A DNA stretch of 64,000 bases from contig CP046522.1 of assembly GCA_009738435.1 (NCBI GenBank), forward strand, positions 3,131,249 through 3,195,248, read 5' to 3'. This document shows positions 49,445 through 58,639 of this stretch, piece after piece. Made by a program: the position numbers and the translations under genes. The notes below the pieces were generated by a model, which ran no database searches, had not been told where the DNA came from, and saw only the letters and a program-made list of their open reading frames with translations. How positions within the stretch are numbered: position 1 is the first letter of the stretch; every line of letters begins with the position of its first letter. This DNA comes from Clostridium bovifaecis. Its GTDB lineage: Bacteria > Bacillota > Clostridia > Clostridiales > Clostridiaceae.

Positions 49445-50380
49445 TTATTTTTCATGTTCATGTTTAACTCCATGCTCATGTTTAGCTGCGTGTTCATGAT
49501 GAAATTTCTTTTTCATCAGCTTTTCTGCTAAAACTGCTGCTAGCTTTTGAGCCATTTCAAATTTAGAATCCCCATTTTCCAAGCTTTGGAGTAAAACCTT
49601 TGATGCAAGCTGTACCTCATCATTTGGCCCAGGTAATGCAACAATATATGTAGGCCCGATGCTTCCTACAGCTATTCTTACACCTTCCTTAACATGACGT
49701 CCTGTTCCTTGCTTAAACTTTACTATATATGGTGTTTCTGCTGAAGGATCAACTCTAAGAATACTTTCTACTGTTTTATCCTTATCTTCTGCTCCTACTC
49801 CACCAGTGGTTATAATCAGTCCATATGCTCTTGAAACAGCTTCTGAAATATGATTTTCCATATCTGCTATATTGTCTTCAAGGATATCTCCTACCGTAAC
49901 CTTAAAGCCCTTGCTTTCTAACAGGTTCTTTAAATAAGGTGTATTTGTATCCTCTATCATCTTATCTCTGACTTCAAATCCAGTTGGAAAAACGATTGCA
50001 CGCTTTGCAATATTGTGCCTTATCTCATCAGTCATGGTTGAAATTCTGTCTAACATTTCCTTTGGATTTTCAGTTTCAAAGCAAATCATCCCTAATATAC
50101 CATTTGAATGTATGTAGGTTTCCTCTGTTACATTTACACCCTCCAGCTTAGATATTGCCTCAAGTATCTCCTTCTCTTTACCAACAATATTTTCTTCTGG
50201 AATGTTCTCTTCAAGTATATCTAATGTAATGTGCTTTGGACGAACATCTACTACTAGTACATTTTTATGCTGAACATTTAAAACATCAGCAACTACCTCA
50301 GCAAGCTGTGTTAAATTTGCATTTTGAAGAGTTAAATTATTAATCCAAACCTCGCTTTTTTCTAGTAAATTTAATCCCAT
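49445..50380 (-). CDS. MoaB/CinA-fold (molybdopterin-binding-like) protein with His-rich C-terminal tail
   Basis: A 311-residue protein. Residues 130-270 form a MoaB/CinA domain (DKMIEDTNTPYLKNLLESKG, LIITTGGVGAEDKDKTVESI, VALPGPNDEVQLA), the fold used for molybdopterin adenylylation and found in CinA. The N-terminal 125 residues are of unknown type. The last 20 residues are rich in histidine (FHHEHAAKHEHGVKHEHE), a likely nickel, zinc or cobalt site. The start at 50380 overlaps the NadC-like gene by 10 bases with GGAG upstream. Function in the train is unknown; cofactor assembly or metal supply is inferred. Confidence 0.7.
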   Translation of the reverse strand: MGLNLLEKSEVWINNLTLQNANLTQLAEVVADVLNVQHKNVLVVDVRPKHITLDILEENIPEENIVGKEKEILEAISKLEGVNVTEETYIHSNGILGMICFETENPKEMLDRISTMTDEIRHNIAKRAIVFPTGFEVRDKMIEDTNTPYLKNLLESKGFKVTVGDILEDNIADMENHISEAVSRAYGLIITTGGVGAEDKDKTVESILRVDPSAETPYIVKFKQGTGRHVKEGVRIAVGSIGPTYIVALPGPNDEVQLASKVLLQSLENGDSKFEMAQKLAAVLAEKLMKKKFHHEHAAKHEHGVKHEHEK

Positions 50381-51198
50381 CTCATCAGCTCCAAACAATA
50401 TTTATATTTTACATCTATTTTCATATCTAATAAAGGTGCATCAACTATTTCTTTTCCTATACACAAAACATCAATACCTGCATTAATATAAGTATCCATA
50501 TCTGATATTTTTACGTTACCTGCAAACGCAACTTCCACTTGATTTCTTACACCTAGTTCATTTACAACCGATAGACATCTCTCTAAATCCTCTAAGTTGC
50601 CTGTATCCACCATTAAAAGATTACAGCCATTTTCTAATGCTTGTTTTGTTTCTTCTTCAATTGAAAATTGCTCTCCTTTGATTTGAATAACCTTTGTAAA
50701 ATCAGTAAGCTCCTTAACTGTATCTAAAACTTTTGGAATGGAACCCAACATTCTTATATAGTTTTTATCGATATATATCATTTTATTAGTGCTAATTCTA
50801 AAGGAGGCTCCCCCAGCTACTACTGCATCTCTAACGCCTGTCTTAATTTCAGGAGGCATCTTTTTCCATGAGCCCGCAACAATTCTAACCTTCCCCTGTG
50901 ATGAATCAACTGCCCCTTTTGTAGCTGTTGCTATTCCTGAATATTTTGCAAGTGCTCCTATAATCTTTTCTTCAGCAGTTGCAATACCTTTTGGATCTGC
51001 TGTAACTACTGCAATAGGCTCGCCTTTTTTAACTTGATTCCCTTCATTTTTATGCCACTTTATTTTTATTCCTATCTCTTTTATCTGCTCTTCAGCTTGA
51101 GCTATTCCAGATAGTATGCCGTCTCTTTCAGGAGTTATAACTGCGTTGAATTCTTTATCAATAATGTCTTTAAATATAACATCTCTTACATCTATCAT
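50371..51198 (-). CDS. NadC/ModD-like phosphoribosyltransferase-fold protein, altered active site
   Basis: A 275-residue protein aligning with quinolinate phosphoribosyltransferase: N-terminal GILSGIAQAEEQ, WHKNEGNQVKKGEPIAVV, AKYSGIATATKG, and a barrel ending AFAGNVKISDMDTYINAGID. However the invariant TRKTxPGLR of NadC reads AGSWKKMPPEIK and KDNH reads DKNY, so quinolinate chemistry is doubtful. ModD-like proteins of molybdate operons are related. The start at 51198 has GGAGGGG, and the longer open frame to 51285 is rejected. It is the first enzyme gene after the IclR regulator and is coupled to the MoaB-like gene. Confidence 0.75.
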   Translation of the reverse strand: MIDVRDVIFKDIIDKEFNAVITPERDGILSGIAQAEEQIKEIGIKIKWHKNEGNQVKKGEPIAVVTADPKGIATAEEKIIGALAKYSGIATATKGAVDSSQGKVRIVAGSWKKMPPEIKTGVRDAVVAGGASFRISTNKMIYIDKNYIRMLGSIPKVLDTVKELTDFTKVIQIKGEQFSIEEETKQALENGCNLLMVDTGNLEDLERCLSVVNELGVRNQVEVAFAGNVKISDMDTYINAGIDVLCIGKEIVDAPLLDMKIDVKYKYCLELMRWD

Positions 51199-51281
51199 TT
51201 TACCCCTCCAATTGTTCGTTATTATAGAAACACGTTCATGTAAATCTTTATTTTTTAAGAGAAAGCTGTATAACTTTCTCT

Positions 51282-52052
51282 TCAACTTAATCCTAGCCTT
51301 TTAGAAATATTAAGGGCACTATCTTTCAAATCCACTACTAGTTCCTCAATTCTCTCCTCTGCTATTTTTCCAATAGGTGAGGATACACTTATTGCTGCAA
51401 TTGGTTCTCCTTTTGCATTAAATATTGGAACTGCAATACATCTAAGTCCAAATTCTATTTCCTCATAATCTTGAGAATATCCTTTTTGACGTATGCTTTC
51501 TAGCTCCTTTAATAATTCTTCTCTTGTTACAATTGTATTCGGTGTGTACTTAATTAATTCCTTATTTAATACTTTTCCTTCAACAAAATCTTCAGGTAAA
51601 TAGGCAAGTATTGATTTACCTACACCTGTGCAATGCATAGGTGCTGTTTTACCAACTTGGGAATATACTATGATAGAATCTGGGCTGTCCACCTTATCCA
51701 CATATATAACTTTTCCACCATAAAGAGCCCCTAAATGTACTCCTGCGTTATATTTCTTTGATAAAGATTCGCAATAAGGTTTTGCTATGTCAATTAGATT
51801 CAAACGTTTATGAACAATATTCCCTAATTGCAGAAGCTTAATGCCTAAACGATACTTTTTATTTTCATTATTTTGTTCTAAGTAACCATAAAAAACTAAA
51901 GTATTTACTAGTCCATAAATAGTGCTCTTTGAGAGCTGCATTTGGTCAGAGATTTCAGAAATACCTAGTTCTTTCTCATTTCCACTAAAACATTCTAAAA
52001 TATTGATTGCACGAGCAACTGATTGTATTATTACTCCTTCTGAATTTGCCAT
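51282..52052 (-). CDS. IclR-family transcriptional regulator
   Basis: A 256-residue regulator with an N-terminal winged helix (GISEISDQMQLSKSTIYGLVNTL) and the C-terminal GAF-like effector domain (GKVIYVDKVDSPDSI, MHCTGVGKSILAYLP, EFGLRCIAVPIFNAKGEPIAAISVSSP). IclR proteins often govern aromatic or glyoxylate pathways and sense a small acid. It heads the train to BenE with 83 bp to the NadC-like start, so autoregulation is likely. An inverted repeat lies about 65 bp upstream. Confidence 0.92.
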   Translation of the reverse strand: MANSEGVIIQSVARAINILECFSGNEKELGISEISDQMQLSKSTIYGLVNTLVFYGYLEQNNENKKYRLGIKLLQLGNIVHKRLNLIDIAKPYCESLSKKYNAGVHLGALYGGKVIYVDKVDSPDSIIVYSQVGKTAPMHCTGVGKSILAYLPEDFVEGKVLNKELIKYTPNTIVTREELLKELESIRQKGYSQDYEEIEFGLRCIAVPIFNAKGEPIAAISVSSPIGKIAEERIEELVVDLKDSALNISKRLGLS

Positions 52053-52117
52053 TATTCATCTCCTGTAATCTTATTTTAAATAATATGCAATTTTCCATAA
52101 TTTAATTATAATTATAT

Positions 52118-52158
52118 TTAATATTAATGTCAATTATTTTCGGCATTAATAATATTAA
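52118..52158. promoter_or_regulatory. Inverted repeat upstream of the IclR gene, possible operator
   Basis: ttaatattaatg at 52118-52129 and cattaataatattaa at 52144-52158 form an imperfect dyad around a 14-base centre in the region where the IclR promoter must lie. It is AT-rich, so chance is not excluded. Confidence 0.35.
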
Positions 52159-52262
52159 TTCATCAATAACGAAACAAGAAGACTTCATGCTATTGTAAAT
52201 ATCCCAAGTTGCTATAATTACTATTTATCACATTAGAAAGATTTAGTTTAAATTAATCCAAT

Positions 52263-53369
52263 CTATTTTTTTATCATTTCCCTTTGGAATTTAGTAAGTA
52301 TTTCAACATCATTTTCTCTTATATGAACAACATCTGTTATTCTTGGACCTCCGGCGCCCTTTTTTAATATAGTAGGAAGTAGTAAGTCTACAACCATGCC
52401 AGCTTCTAAAGTATGGTTGTAGGAACGCCCAATGATTGGGTAAAATTCTGATTGTCTTATACCTACTCCATAACCGATTACATCTAGGAAGTACTTCCCA
52501 TATCCAGCTTCTTCAATAATCTTATAGGTTTCATTATAAATATCTTTTACATCAATAGGGGGCTTGCACATGCTAATAGATTTATCTTGAGCTTTTATTA
52601 AGAGATTATAAATTGCTTCTGTTTCAGGGTTTATATCACCTAAAGCAACAGTTCTACACATTTTAGATGTATATCCATTATAGGTAGCTCCTAAATGAAT
52701 AACAATAGCTTGATTGTTATCGATTACATTGCTTCCGGCATAAGGGTGGACTATGAGTTGTCTATCCTGAGTTAAAACTTGCATTCTAAAAGATGCCCCT
52801 TCTGAACCTGCCTTTCTCATTGCATATTCTGCTTCTGCTAAAACTTGAACTTCTGTCATTCCAGGTTTAATACTTTCTATTGCTGCCTTCATTCCCTCAA
52901 CTAAGAATTCGCTTGCTTTTTTTATATACTGTACTTCAACTTCATCCTTGATAGAGCGAACTTTATAGCAGATATCAGTAATATTTACAAATTCGATTCC
53001 AGCTACTCCTTTTCTAAGAGCATCAAAGACAGAGAACTCCACAAAATATTTAGAAAATCCTATGCGAGGACTTTTTATTTCTGTCTTATTTAACATCTCT
53101 ACAATTTTCTCTCCCAAGTTGCTACTAGGGAACATGTAACCAACTACATTAGAAATAGCAGATTTAGCTTTAGCATAAGCTACATCAATCCATAGAGTAA
53201 TAGAAATCGCCCCACCCTTGGCAGGTACAATTAAAGCCATACATTCTATATTAGTTAACCCAGTATAATAAATTAAGTTTTCACGATCAACAAATAATGC
53301 AATATCCACATTTTCCTCTTGTAGGTGTTTTTGAAGACTTTCTAACCTTTTTTCATATCTAGTTTTCAT
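52263..53369 (-). CDS. M24 (pita-bread) family protein, creatinase-like, metal ligands lost
   Basis: A 368-residue protein with an N-terminal creatinase domain (RLESLQKHLQEENVDIALFV) and C-terminal pita-bread domain. In Xaa-Pro peptidases the metal is held by DxG...SDmtRT, GHGIG and a Glu. Here the places read IHLGATYNGYTSKMCRT, GYGVG and VVDLLLP, so both Asp and the key His are replaced. This points to a metal-free hydrolase like creatinase, or a non-enzyme. It is separated from the IclR start by 210 bp and may be independent. Substrate unknown. Confidence 0.8.
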   Translation of the reverse strand: MKTRYEKRLESLQKHLQEENVDIALFVDRENLIYYTGLTNIECMALIVPAKGGAISITLWIDVAYAKAKSAISNVVGYMFPSSNLGEKIVEMLNKTEIKSPRIGFSKYFVEFSVFDALRKGVAGIEFVNITDICYKVRSIKDEVEVQYIKKASEFLVEGMKAAIESIKPGMTEVQVLAEAEYAMRKAGSEGASFRMQVLTQDRQLIVHPYAGSNVIDNNQAIVIHLGATYNGYTSKMCRTVALGDINPETEAIYNLLIKAQDKSISMCKPPIDVKDIYNETYKIIEEAGYGKYFLDVIGYGVGIRQSEFYPIIGRSYNHTLEAGMVVDLLLPTILKKGAGGPRITDVVHIRENDVEILTKFQREMIKK

Positions 53370-53529
53370 AATCCTCTCCCTTTATTCTATATTAACGAAA
53401 TCCATATTATAATGTAGTATACTTCTATCTTAATATAAATACTATATGCATGTCAATCTGAAATTACTTGAATTATTAGTCAACTTTATGTGAGACAAGA
53501 TACTTTCATTATAAAATCTAAAAATAAAA

Positions 53530-53562
53530 AAACTAATACCTTCTTAGTTAAGGTATTAGTTT
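53530..53562 (-). terminator. Terminator of ltaE
   Basis: On the minus strand AAACTAATACCTT / AAGGTATTAGTTT, followed by a T-run. Confidence 0.9.
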
Positions 53563-53571
53563 AGACTTTAA

Positions 53572-54600
53572 CTATACTAGATTTTTCACACACTCCACTA
53601 CATAAAGCACGTCTTCTTTTGTAGTCCAGTGGTTTGTAACGAATCTTACTTCTCCGCCTTCCTCACCGTTTATCTTGATTCCCTTTTCATAAAGACCTTG
53701 TACAAGTTTTTCACTGCTGCAGTTTGTGTCCTTTATGCTGAAGAATACCATGTTAATGTGTATGTCCTCTTTTCTAGCCTTGATTCCATCTATCTTTGAT
53801 AGTTCTTCACCCATAAGTACAGCATTTTCATGGTCTAGTTTTAAGCCTTCTCTCATTTCTTTTAGGGCTACAAGGCCAGCTGCTGCTAAGATTCCTGCTT
53901 GACGCATTCCTCCACCCATTAGCTTTCTCTTTTTTCTAGCCTTATCAATAAACTCTTTGCTTCCAGCTAAGATAGAGCCTACTGGTGCACATAGTCCCTT
54001 TGATAAGCAGAACATAACTGAATCACAATACTTAGTTATCTCTGGAGCTTCCACTCCTAAATATGTTGCTGCATTGAAAAGCCTTGCTCCATCAAGGTGA
54101 ACAGGAACGTCATGTTTCTTACCAATTCCATATATGCTTTTCATGTTCTCTAATGAGATAACTCTTCCATTGGTATGGGCGTTTTCAACACATATTAACC
54201 CGGTCCCAGGATAGTGTATGTCTTCATCTTCTTTTCTTATTCTTTTTCTTATTTCTTCAGGATTTAATTCTCCTTTATTGCTAACTAAGGTTCTTAATTG
54301 AACTCCTGCTATGACTGATGCAGCCCCAACTTCATGGACAACTATATGACAGTCATCACCTAATATTACTTCGTTTCCTCTATTGCAGTGAGTAAATAAA
54401 GCTAGCTGATTTCCAAAGGTACCTGTTGGAACAAATAAAGCTGCTTCTTTTCCAACTAATTTAGCTGCATAATCTTCAAGCTCTGTCATAGTTGGGTCAT
54501 CTCCGTAAACATCATCTCCAACTACAGCTTTGAACATAGCCTGTCTCATTTTTTCAGTAGGTTGAGTTACTGTATCACTTCTTAAATCTATGTACCTCAT
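53572..54600 (-). CDS. ltaE: Low-specificity L-threonine aldolase
   Basis: A 342-residue fold-type I PLP enzyme splitting threonine or allo-threonine to glycine and acetaldehyde. It starts with the typical RYIDLRSDTVTQPTEKMRQAM. It also has GDDVYGDDPT, HLDGARLFNAATYLG and the PLP-lysine segment CLSKGLCAPVGS. Length is standard. It has a GGGAGG ribosome site and its own terminator. The sigma-54 activator gene lies immediately upstream on the same strand. Acetaldehyde could feed the DmpF-type dehydrogenase nearby, but this is only a suggestion. Confidence 0.93.
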   Translation of the reverse strand: MRYIDLRSDTVTQPTEKMRQAMFKAVVGDDVYGDDPTMTELEDYAAKLVGKEAALFVPTGTFGNQLALFTHCNRGNEVILGDDCHIVVHEVGAASVIAGVQLRTLVSNKGELNPEEIRKRIRKEDEDIHYPGTGLICVENAHTNGRVISLENMKSIYGIGKKHDVPVHLDGARLFNAATYLGVEAPEITKYCDSVMFCLSKGLCAPVGSILAGSKEFIDKARKKRKLMGGGMRQAGILAAAGLVALKEMREGLKLDHENAVLMGEELSKIDGIKARKEDIHINMVFFSIKDTNCSSEKLVQGLYEKGIKINGEEGGEVRFVTNHWTTKEDVLYVVECVKNLV

Positions 54601-54723
54601 TTTATTTTCCTCCCTATATAGTTTATTTTGTCATTATATAACTTTTATTATATATAATTTTTACCGGCTTTACACCTTAATTCGAACTTTAGCTTAAAAA
54701 TAGATTATAGTACAAGCTGCTTA

Positions 54724-56063
54724 TTAGCTCACTTTTATTCCAAACTTGCTTATTTTCCTGTAAATGGTTGCCCTGCTTATCCCTAGAATTTTAGCTGCCT
54801 CATCAGCGTTCCCTTTACAATAGACTAAAGCTTTTCTTATGCTCTGCTCTTCAATTAGCTTAAGCGGTATTATATCCTCCTTAGTCAAAGCTACTTCATT
54901 AGAAGTACTTTTAAAAATATCCATAATTCTTGGCTTATCCTTCAACAAATTATTCATAAATCTTTCAGTTATTGTATTTCCATCACAAAGGTAATAGGAC
55001 TTTTCTATCAAATTTCTAAGTTCCCTTATATTACCTAGCCATTTATATCTTTTTAATTCTTCTATAATATTTTTTTCCCCTTATTATTCATGTCCTGTTT
55101 GTTCAGCTTTTGAATAAAGTGCTTTACTAAAGCTTCAATATCTTCATTTCTATCTTTAAGATCCATCAGTTTAATCCCAATTACATTTATTCTATAGTAA
55201 AGGTCATATCTAAAGTTTCTTTTATCTACTTCATCAATCAAGTTTCGGTTAGTTGCAGATATGACTCTTACGTTAATTTTCTTCTCATAGGTCGAACCAA
55301 CTCTCACTATCTTATGATTATCCAAAACCCTAAGAAGCTTTGACTGAATATCTAATGGTAATTCTCCTATTTCATCCAAAAATATAGTTCCACCTTCTGC
55401 TAATTCAAATTTTCCAGGATATCCACCTTTGTTAGCTCCTGTAAAAGCACCTTTTTCATATCCAAAAAGTTCACTTTCTACAAGTTCTCTTGGTATAGCC
55501 GCACAATTAACAGCAACAAAAGGACCTTTTGATCTTTTACTATAATTATGTATAGCTTGAGCAAAGACTTCCTTTCCCGTGCCACTACTTCCCTCTAGAA
55601 GAATATTGCAGTCTGTATTTGCTGCCTTTTTAGCATATTGAATTATCTTTTTCATATTTTGATTTTTTGTTATTATGTCTTCAAAAGTAAATGCAGCACT
55701 ATATCCTACAACATTATTTACTACTTTATGTATATGTCTTGTATCTCTAAAAGCAATAATTATTCCAGCTACTTCTTTTCCAATTTCTATTGGCACTATA
55801 TTGGTAACACATCTAATTCTATTTTCATTTATAGTAAACAAGCAATCTTCGTTTTTACAACTTTTCCCTAGCTTTAAGCACTTGTCCACAAAATCCATAT
55901 TATCAAAAAACTCATCTAGATTTTTATTTACAATTTCACTTTGCCTAAATCCTAATATTCCTAATGCCATGTCGTTATATTCTATAATTTTCAAGTTATT
56001 GTTTGTAATTATAATTCCTTCAGAAGTACTTTTAAGTAAAGCCTTTAACAATTCTTTTTCCAT
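54724..56063 (-). pseudogene. Sigma-54-dependent activator (PAS-AAA+-Fis HTH), split by a homopolymer frameshift
   Basis: The first frame gives a PAS domain (residues 1-110), then an AAA+ core with Walker A LEGSSGTGKEVFAQAI, the sigma-54 contact GAFTGA and Walker [14 protein letters not shown]. It stops at 55062. The second frame, 55011-54724 with its in-frame upstream codons, carries the rest (WLGNIRELRNLIEKSYY) and a Fis-type HTH (NADEAAKILGISRATIYRKI). One base is missing in a run of seven A on the coding strand at 55068-55076; eight would restore a single protein of about 447 residues. No nearby -24/-12 promoter was recognised. It may be a read error. Confidence 0.85.
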
Positions 56064-56215
56064 AACAATATACACCTTCTTTTATGTGGAATTTTTATTA
56101 TTATCTCATAAATATTCCAAATATAAAATAGAAGCGCAATAAATATACAAAGTATTTTTAATTTTTTCATAATAGTTTTACAAAATTAAATTGGCTATGC
56201 TTTAGAAAATAAAAC

Positions 56216-56250
56216 AAGAGGAGCAGTTTAGACTACTCACTGCTCCTCTT
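56216..56250 (-). terminator. Terminator of the polyferredoxin operon
   Basis: GAGGAGCAGT / ACTGCTCCTC with an 11-base loop and T-rich tail on the minus strand. It overlaps the end of the 169-residue gene. Confidence 0.85.
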
Positions 56251-56746
56251 TATTTACACCTGGAATATCTACAATATGTCTGTTTACATAATCTAATTGC
56301 TCTTTTGTAAGCACACCCTTAGCCTTTAATATCTCCACTGCTGGTTTAGGAAGGTATACTTCCTCTGTAACTTTATAAGGTACTCCAATATATGAAGCTA
56401 CAAAATATTTTACTGAAGCAGTTCCTACATTCATTTCTTTATCTTCTAATGCTACATACATTTCTTCAAGACTTTTAACTTGAAAATCATTAAAATTCCC
56501 TGTCCTAACCCCAAAAGCCTTAGCTAAGTCCTCTACTGGAACTTTAAATGACTTTTCTATATCTCCAAAAGTATATGACCCTCTAATATCTTCTGGATTA
56601 TATTTACCTGCGAACTCACCTTCCTTAATAGTTATAGGTACCTTAGTAGATTCCGTTATCCATAAATTTAATAATTTAGCTGTACCTATACCTCCAAAAA
56701 CCACTAAAATTATTAGCAACCCAACTATCTTAGAATTAACTCTCAT
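56237..56746 (-). CDS. Membrane-anchored protein paired with a NapH-like polyferredoxin
   Basis: A 169-residue protein with an N-terminal membrane helix (IVGLLIILVVFGGIGTAKLL) and an external or cytosolic domain. That domain contains two similar short helical units (EDIRGSYTFGDIEKSFKVP and KSLEEMYVALEDKEMNVG), reminiscent of small repeats found next to NapH/FixG-type proteins in clostridia. Family function is unknown. The start overlaps the polyferredoxin stop by 11 bases, so the two are coupled and likely form a membrane redox unit. Confidence 0.7.
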   Translation of the reverse strand: MRVNSKIVGLLIILVVFGGIGTAKLLNLWITESTKVPITIKEGEFAGKYNPEDIRGSYTFGDIEKSFKVPVEDLAKAFGVRTGNFNDFQVKSLEEMYVALEDKEMNVGTASVKYFVASYIGVPYKVTEEVYLPKPAVEILKAKGVLTKEQLDYVNRHIVDIPGVNKEEQ

Positions 56747-57571
56747 AGCTTTTCACCCTTTCTAATGACATACTTACGGTGTATTTTACCGGACAAACTT
56801 CTTCTGAAGTACATTTCATACAAGATATACATTGATGATTTCTCACATTTTCTTCCCTTGAAATTTTAATATTCATAGGGCATACCTCATTGCAAGCACC
56901 ACAATTCAAACAAGTGCTAGAGTTTCTTTTGATTTTAAATATTCTAAACAAGTTAGTTATCCCTAAAGCCGCTCCATAAGGGCATGCATATTTACACCAA
57001 GGCCTTTCTATAAATAATGAAGCTAGTGCTATAATCATTAGAATTGCTATAGCTAATATAGAAGCTTCACTTGTCCAAAAATTAAATAGCGCATAATAAG
57101 GATCTGCTTGCGAGAATATTATATTTCCAGTTGCAGCGGTCATATATGCAACTCTTATTAAGATTAAATATCTTAGAAATCTAAGATATTTATCATACTT
57201 ATAGGGCATAAAGTTATTATGTTTTCTTTTGAATATCTTTTTTCCTATTTTACTTATGACTTCTTGAAGCGTTCCAAAAGGGCATATCCACCCACAAAAT
57301 AAAGGACCAAATCCGACAGCTAATATAAACATAAGGATCATTAGAATAAAAGAGGATTCATGCAATTTTTTAACGAAAGTCCCTGTAGTTGCATACTGAT
57401 ATATAGTTACAACCCCACCAAATGGGCAAATAGCATGAAGGGATGCTGAAGACAGTAAAGCAATGCCTTTCCCATCCTTAACTAAAGTATGGTTTACTGA
57501 TATAAATGCTATAATCAAAAAAATAGTGCCTGTATAATTGTCCTAATATTAATCTTTCTCTTTTTAATCAT
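56736..57571 (-). pseudogene. NapH/FixG-like membrane polyferredoxin, one homopolymer frameshift near the start
   Basis: From ATG 57571 (AGGAGG upstream) the frame reads MIKKRKINIRTIIQALFF and stops. One more base in the run of seven A/T at 57517-57523 would join it to the long frame that follows. The joined protein (about 278 residues) has five or so membrane helices, the CGWICPFGTLQEVI and CKYACPYGA motifs of the NapH/CcoG type, and two iron-sulfur motifs (CLNCGACNEVCP and CISCMKC...CP). It probably passes electrons across or at the membrane. The break may be a sequencing error. Confidence 0.85.
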
Positions 57572-57726
57572 TATCTTGACTCCTCCTAACAATTTCATAT
57601 ATACATATTACAAAATTAGTGTGTTGTTTTTTCGATACAATTGTGATGAATTTGTAAAAACTAGTGTATAATTTACTTTATGTATTATAGAAATTTATTT
57701 TGATATGAGAATTGGAGTTGGAGTTT

Positions 57727-58518
57727 ATGAATTTAATGAATTGCATATATAGAAGACATTCTGTGCGAAAGTATAAAAATGAGAAGCTTTCCACTAATAC
57801 TTTAAATGAGATAGAAGCTTTAGCTAATTCTAGTTTAAAGCTTTATAGAGATATTAGTATGTATGCTCATTTAGTTAAAGACGGCATGAAAATACAGAAA
57901 ATCTCAAAGGGTATAATAGGAAGCTATGGTAAGATAGTAGCTCCTCACTATATAGTAATAACCTCAGAAGAAAAAGAAGGTTATCTTGAAAATGTAGGTT
58001 TTGCCCTTGAACGTCTTGTGCTTCAGCTTACTGGAATGAATATTGGTTCTTGCTGGATAGGCGGTTTCATAAAAAAGGATCTGCTAAATGACATAATTAA
58101 TATACCCCAAAATCAAATTCCTGTTATAGTAATATCTTTTGGATATCCTGAAACTGAAGATGCTCTTACAAATATTATCTCCTCAGACTATAAAAGAAAA
58201 GCTATAAAAGGATTTTGCTCTGGGGATTTTAATGATGAATGGATTGGAATAATGAAAGCTGTTGGAAGAGCTCCTTCTGCTATGAATAGTCAGCCTTGGA
58301 GATTTTTCAAGTCTAGGGATGCTGTAGACCTATATACAGTTAAACGGACTATAATTACTAGACATCTTGAAATGATGAATAGAATTGATGCTGGAATTGC
58401 ACTATGTCATATGCATGCTGCACTAGAAGATAGAAACATTGAATTTAAAATTCTTAAACTAGCTGATAAGGATAGGAAAGATCTTAATTATATAACCAGC
58501 ATTTCGCTAGACTATTAA
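57727..58518 (+). CDS. Nitroreductase-family protein
   Basis: A 263-residue flavin-reductase-like protein. It has the N-terminal CIYRRHSVRKYKNEKLS, GFALERLVLQLTGMNIGSCWIGGF in the middle and GRAPSAMNSQPWRF, the FMN-contact motif, shifted to the second half. This arrangement matches the duplicated nitroreductase type (TM1586-like). ATG 57727 is preferred over the TTG at 57712 because GGAG lies ten bases before it. It is divergent from the polyferredoxin unit, which could supply electrons. Substrate unknown. Confidence 0.8.
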   Translation: MNLMNCIYRRHSVRKYKNEKLSTNTLNEIEALANSSLKLYRDISMYAHLVKDGMKIQKISKGIIGSYGKIVAPHYIVITSEEKEGYLENVGFALERLVLQLTGMNIGSCWIGGFIKKDLLNDIINIPQNQIPVIVISFGYPETEDALTNIISSDYKRKAIKGFCSGDFNDEWIGIMKAVGRAPSAMNSQPWRFFKSRDAVDLYTVKRTIITRHLEMMNRIDAGIALCHMHAALEDRNIEFKILKLADKDRKDLNYITSISLDY

Positions 58519-58566
58519 ATTAGATTATATTATAAATTAAGTTATACCAACCTACCATAAACACTA

Positions 58567-58602
58567 AACAAGGAGCGCTCTCTATGAAAGCACTCCTTGT
58601 TT
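58567..58602 (+). terminator. Terminator after the nitroreductase gene
   Basis: aacaaggagcgct / agcactccttgtt with one mismatch and a short loop; T-poor tail. Confidence 0.65.
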
Positions 58603-58639
58603 GGGATTTATAATTAATATATTTATTGTGGGCAGTTAT

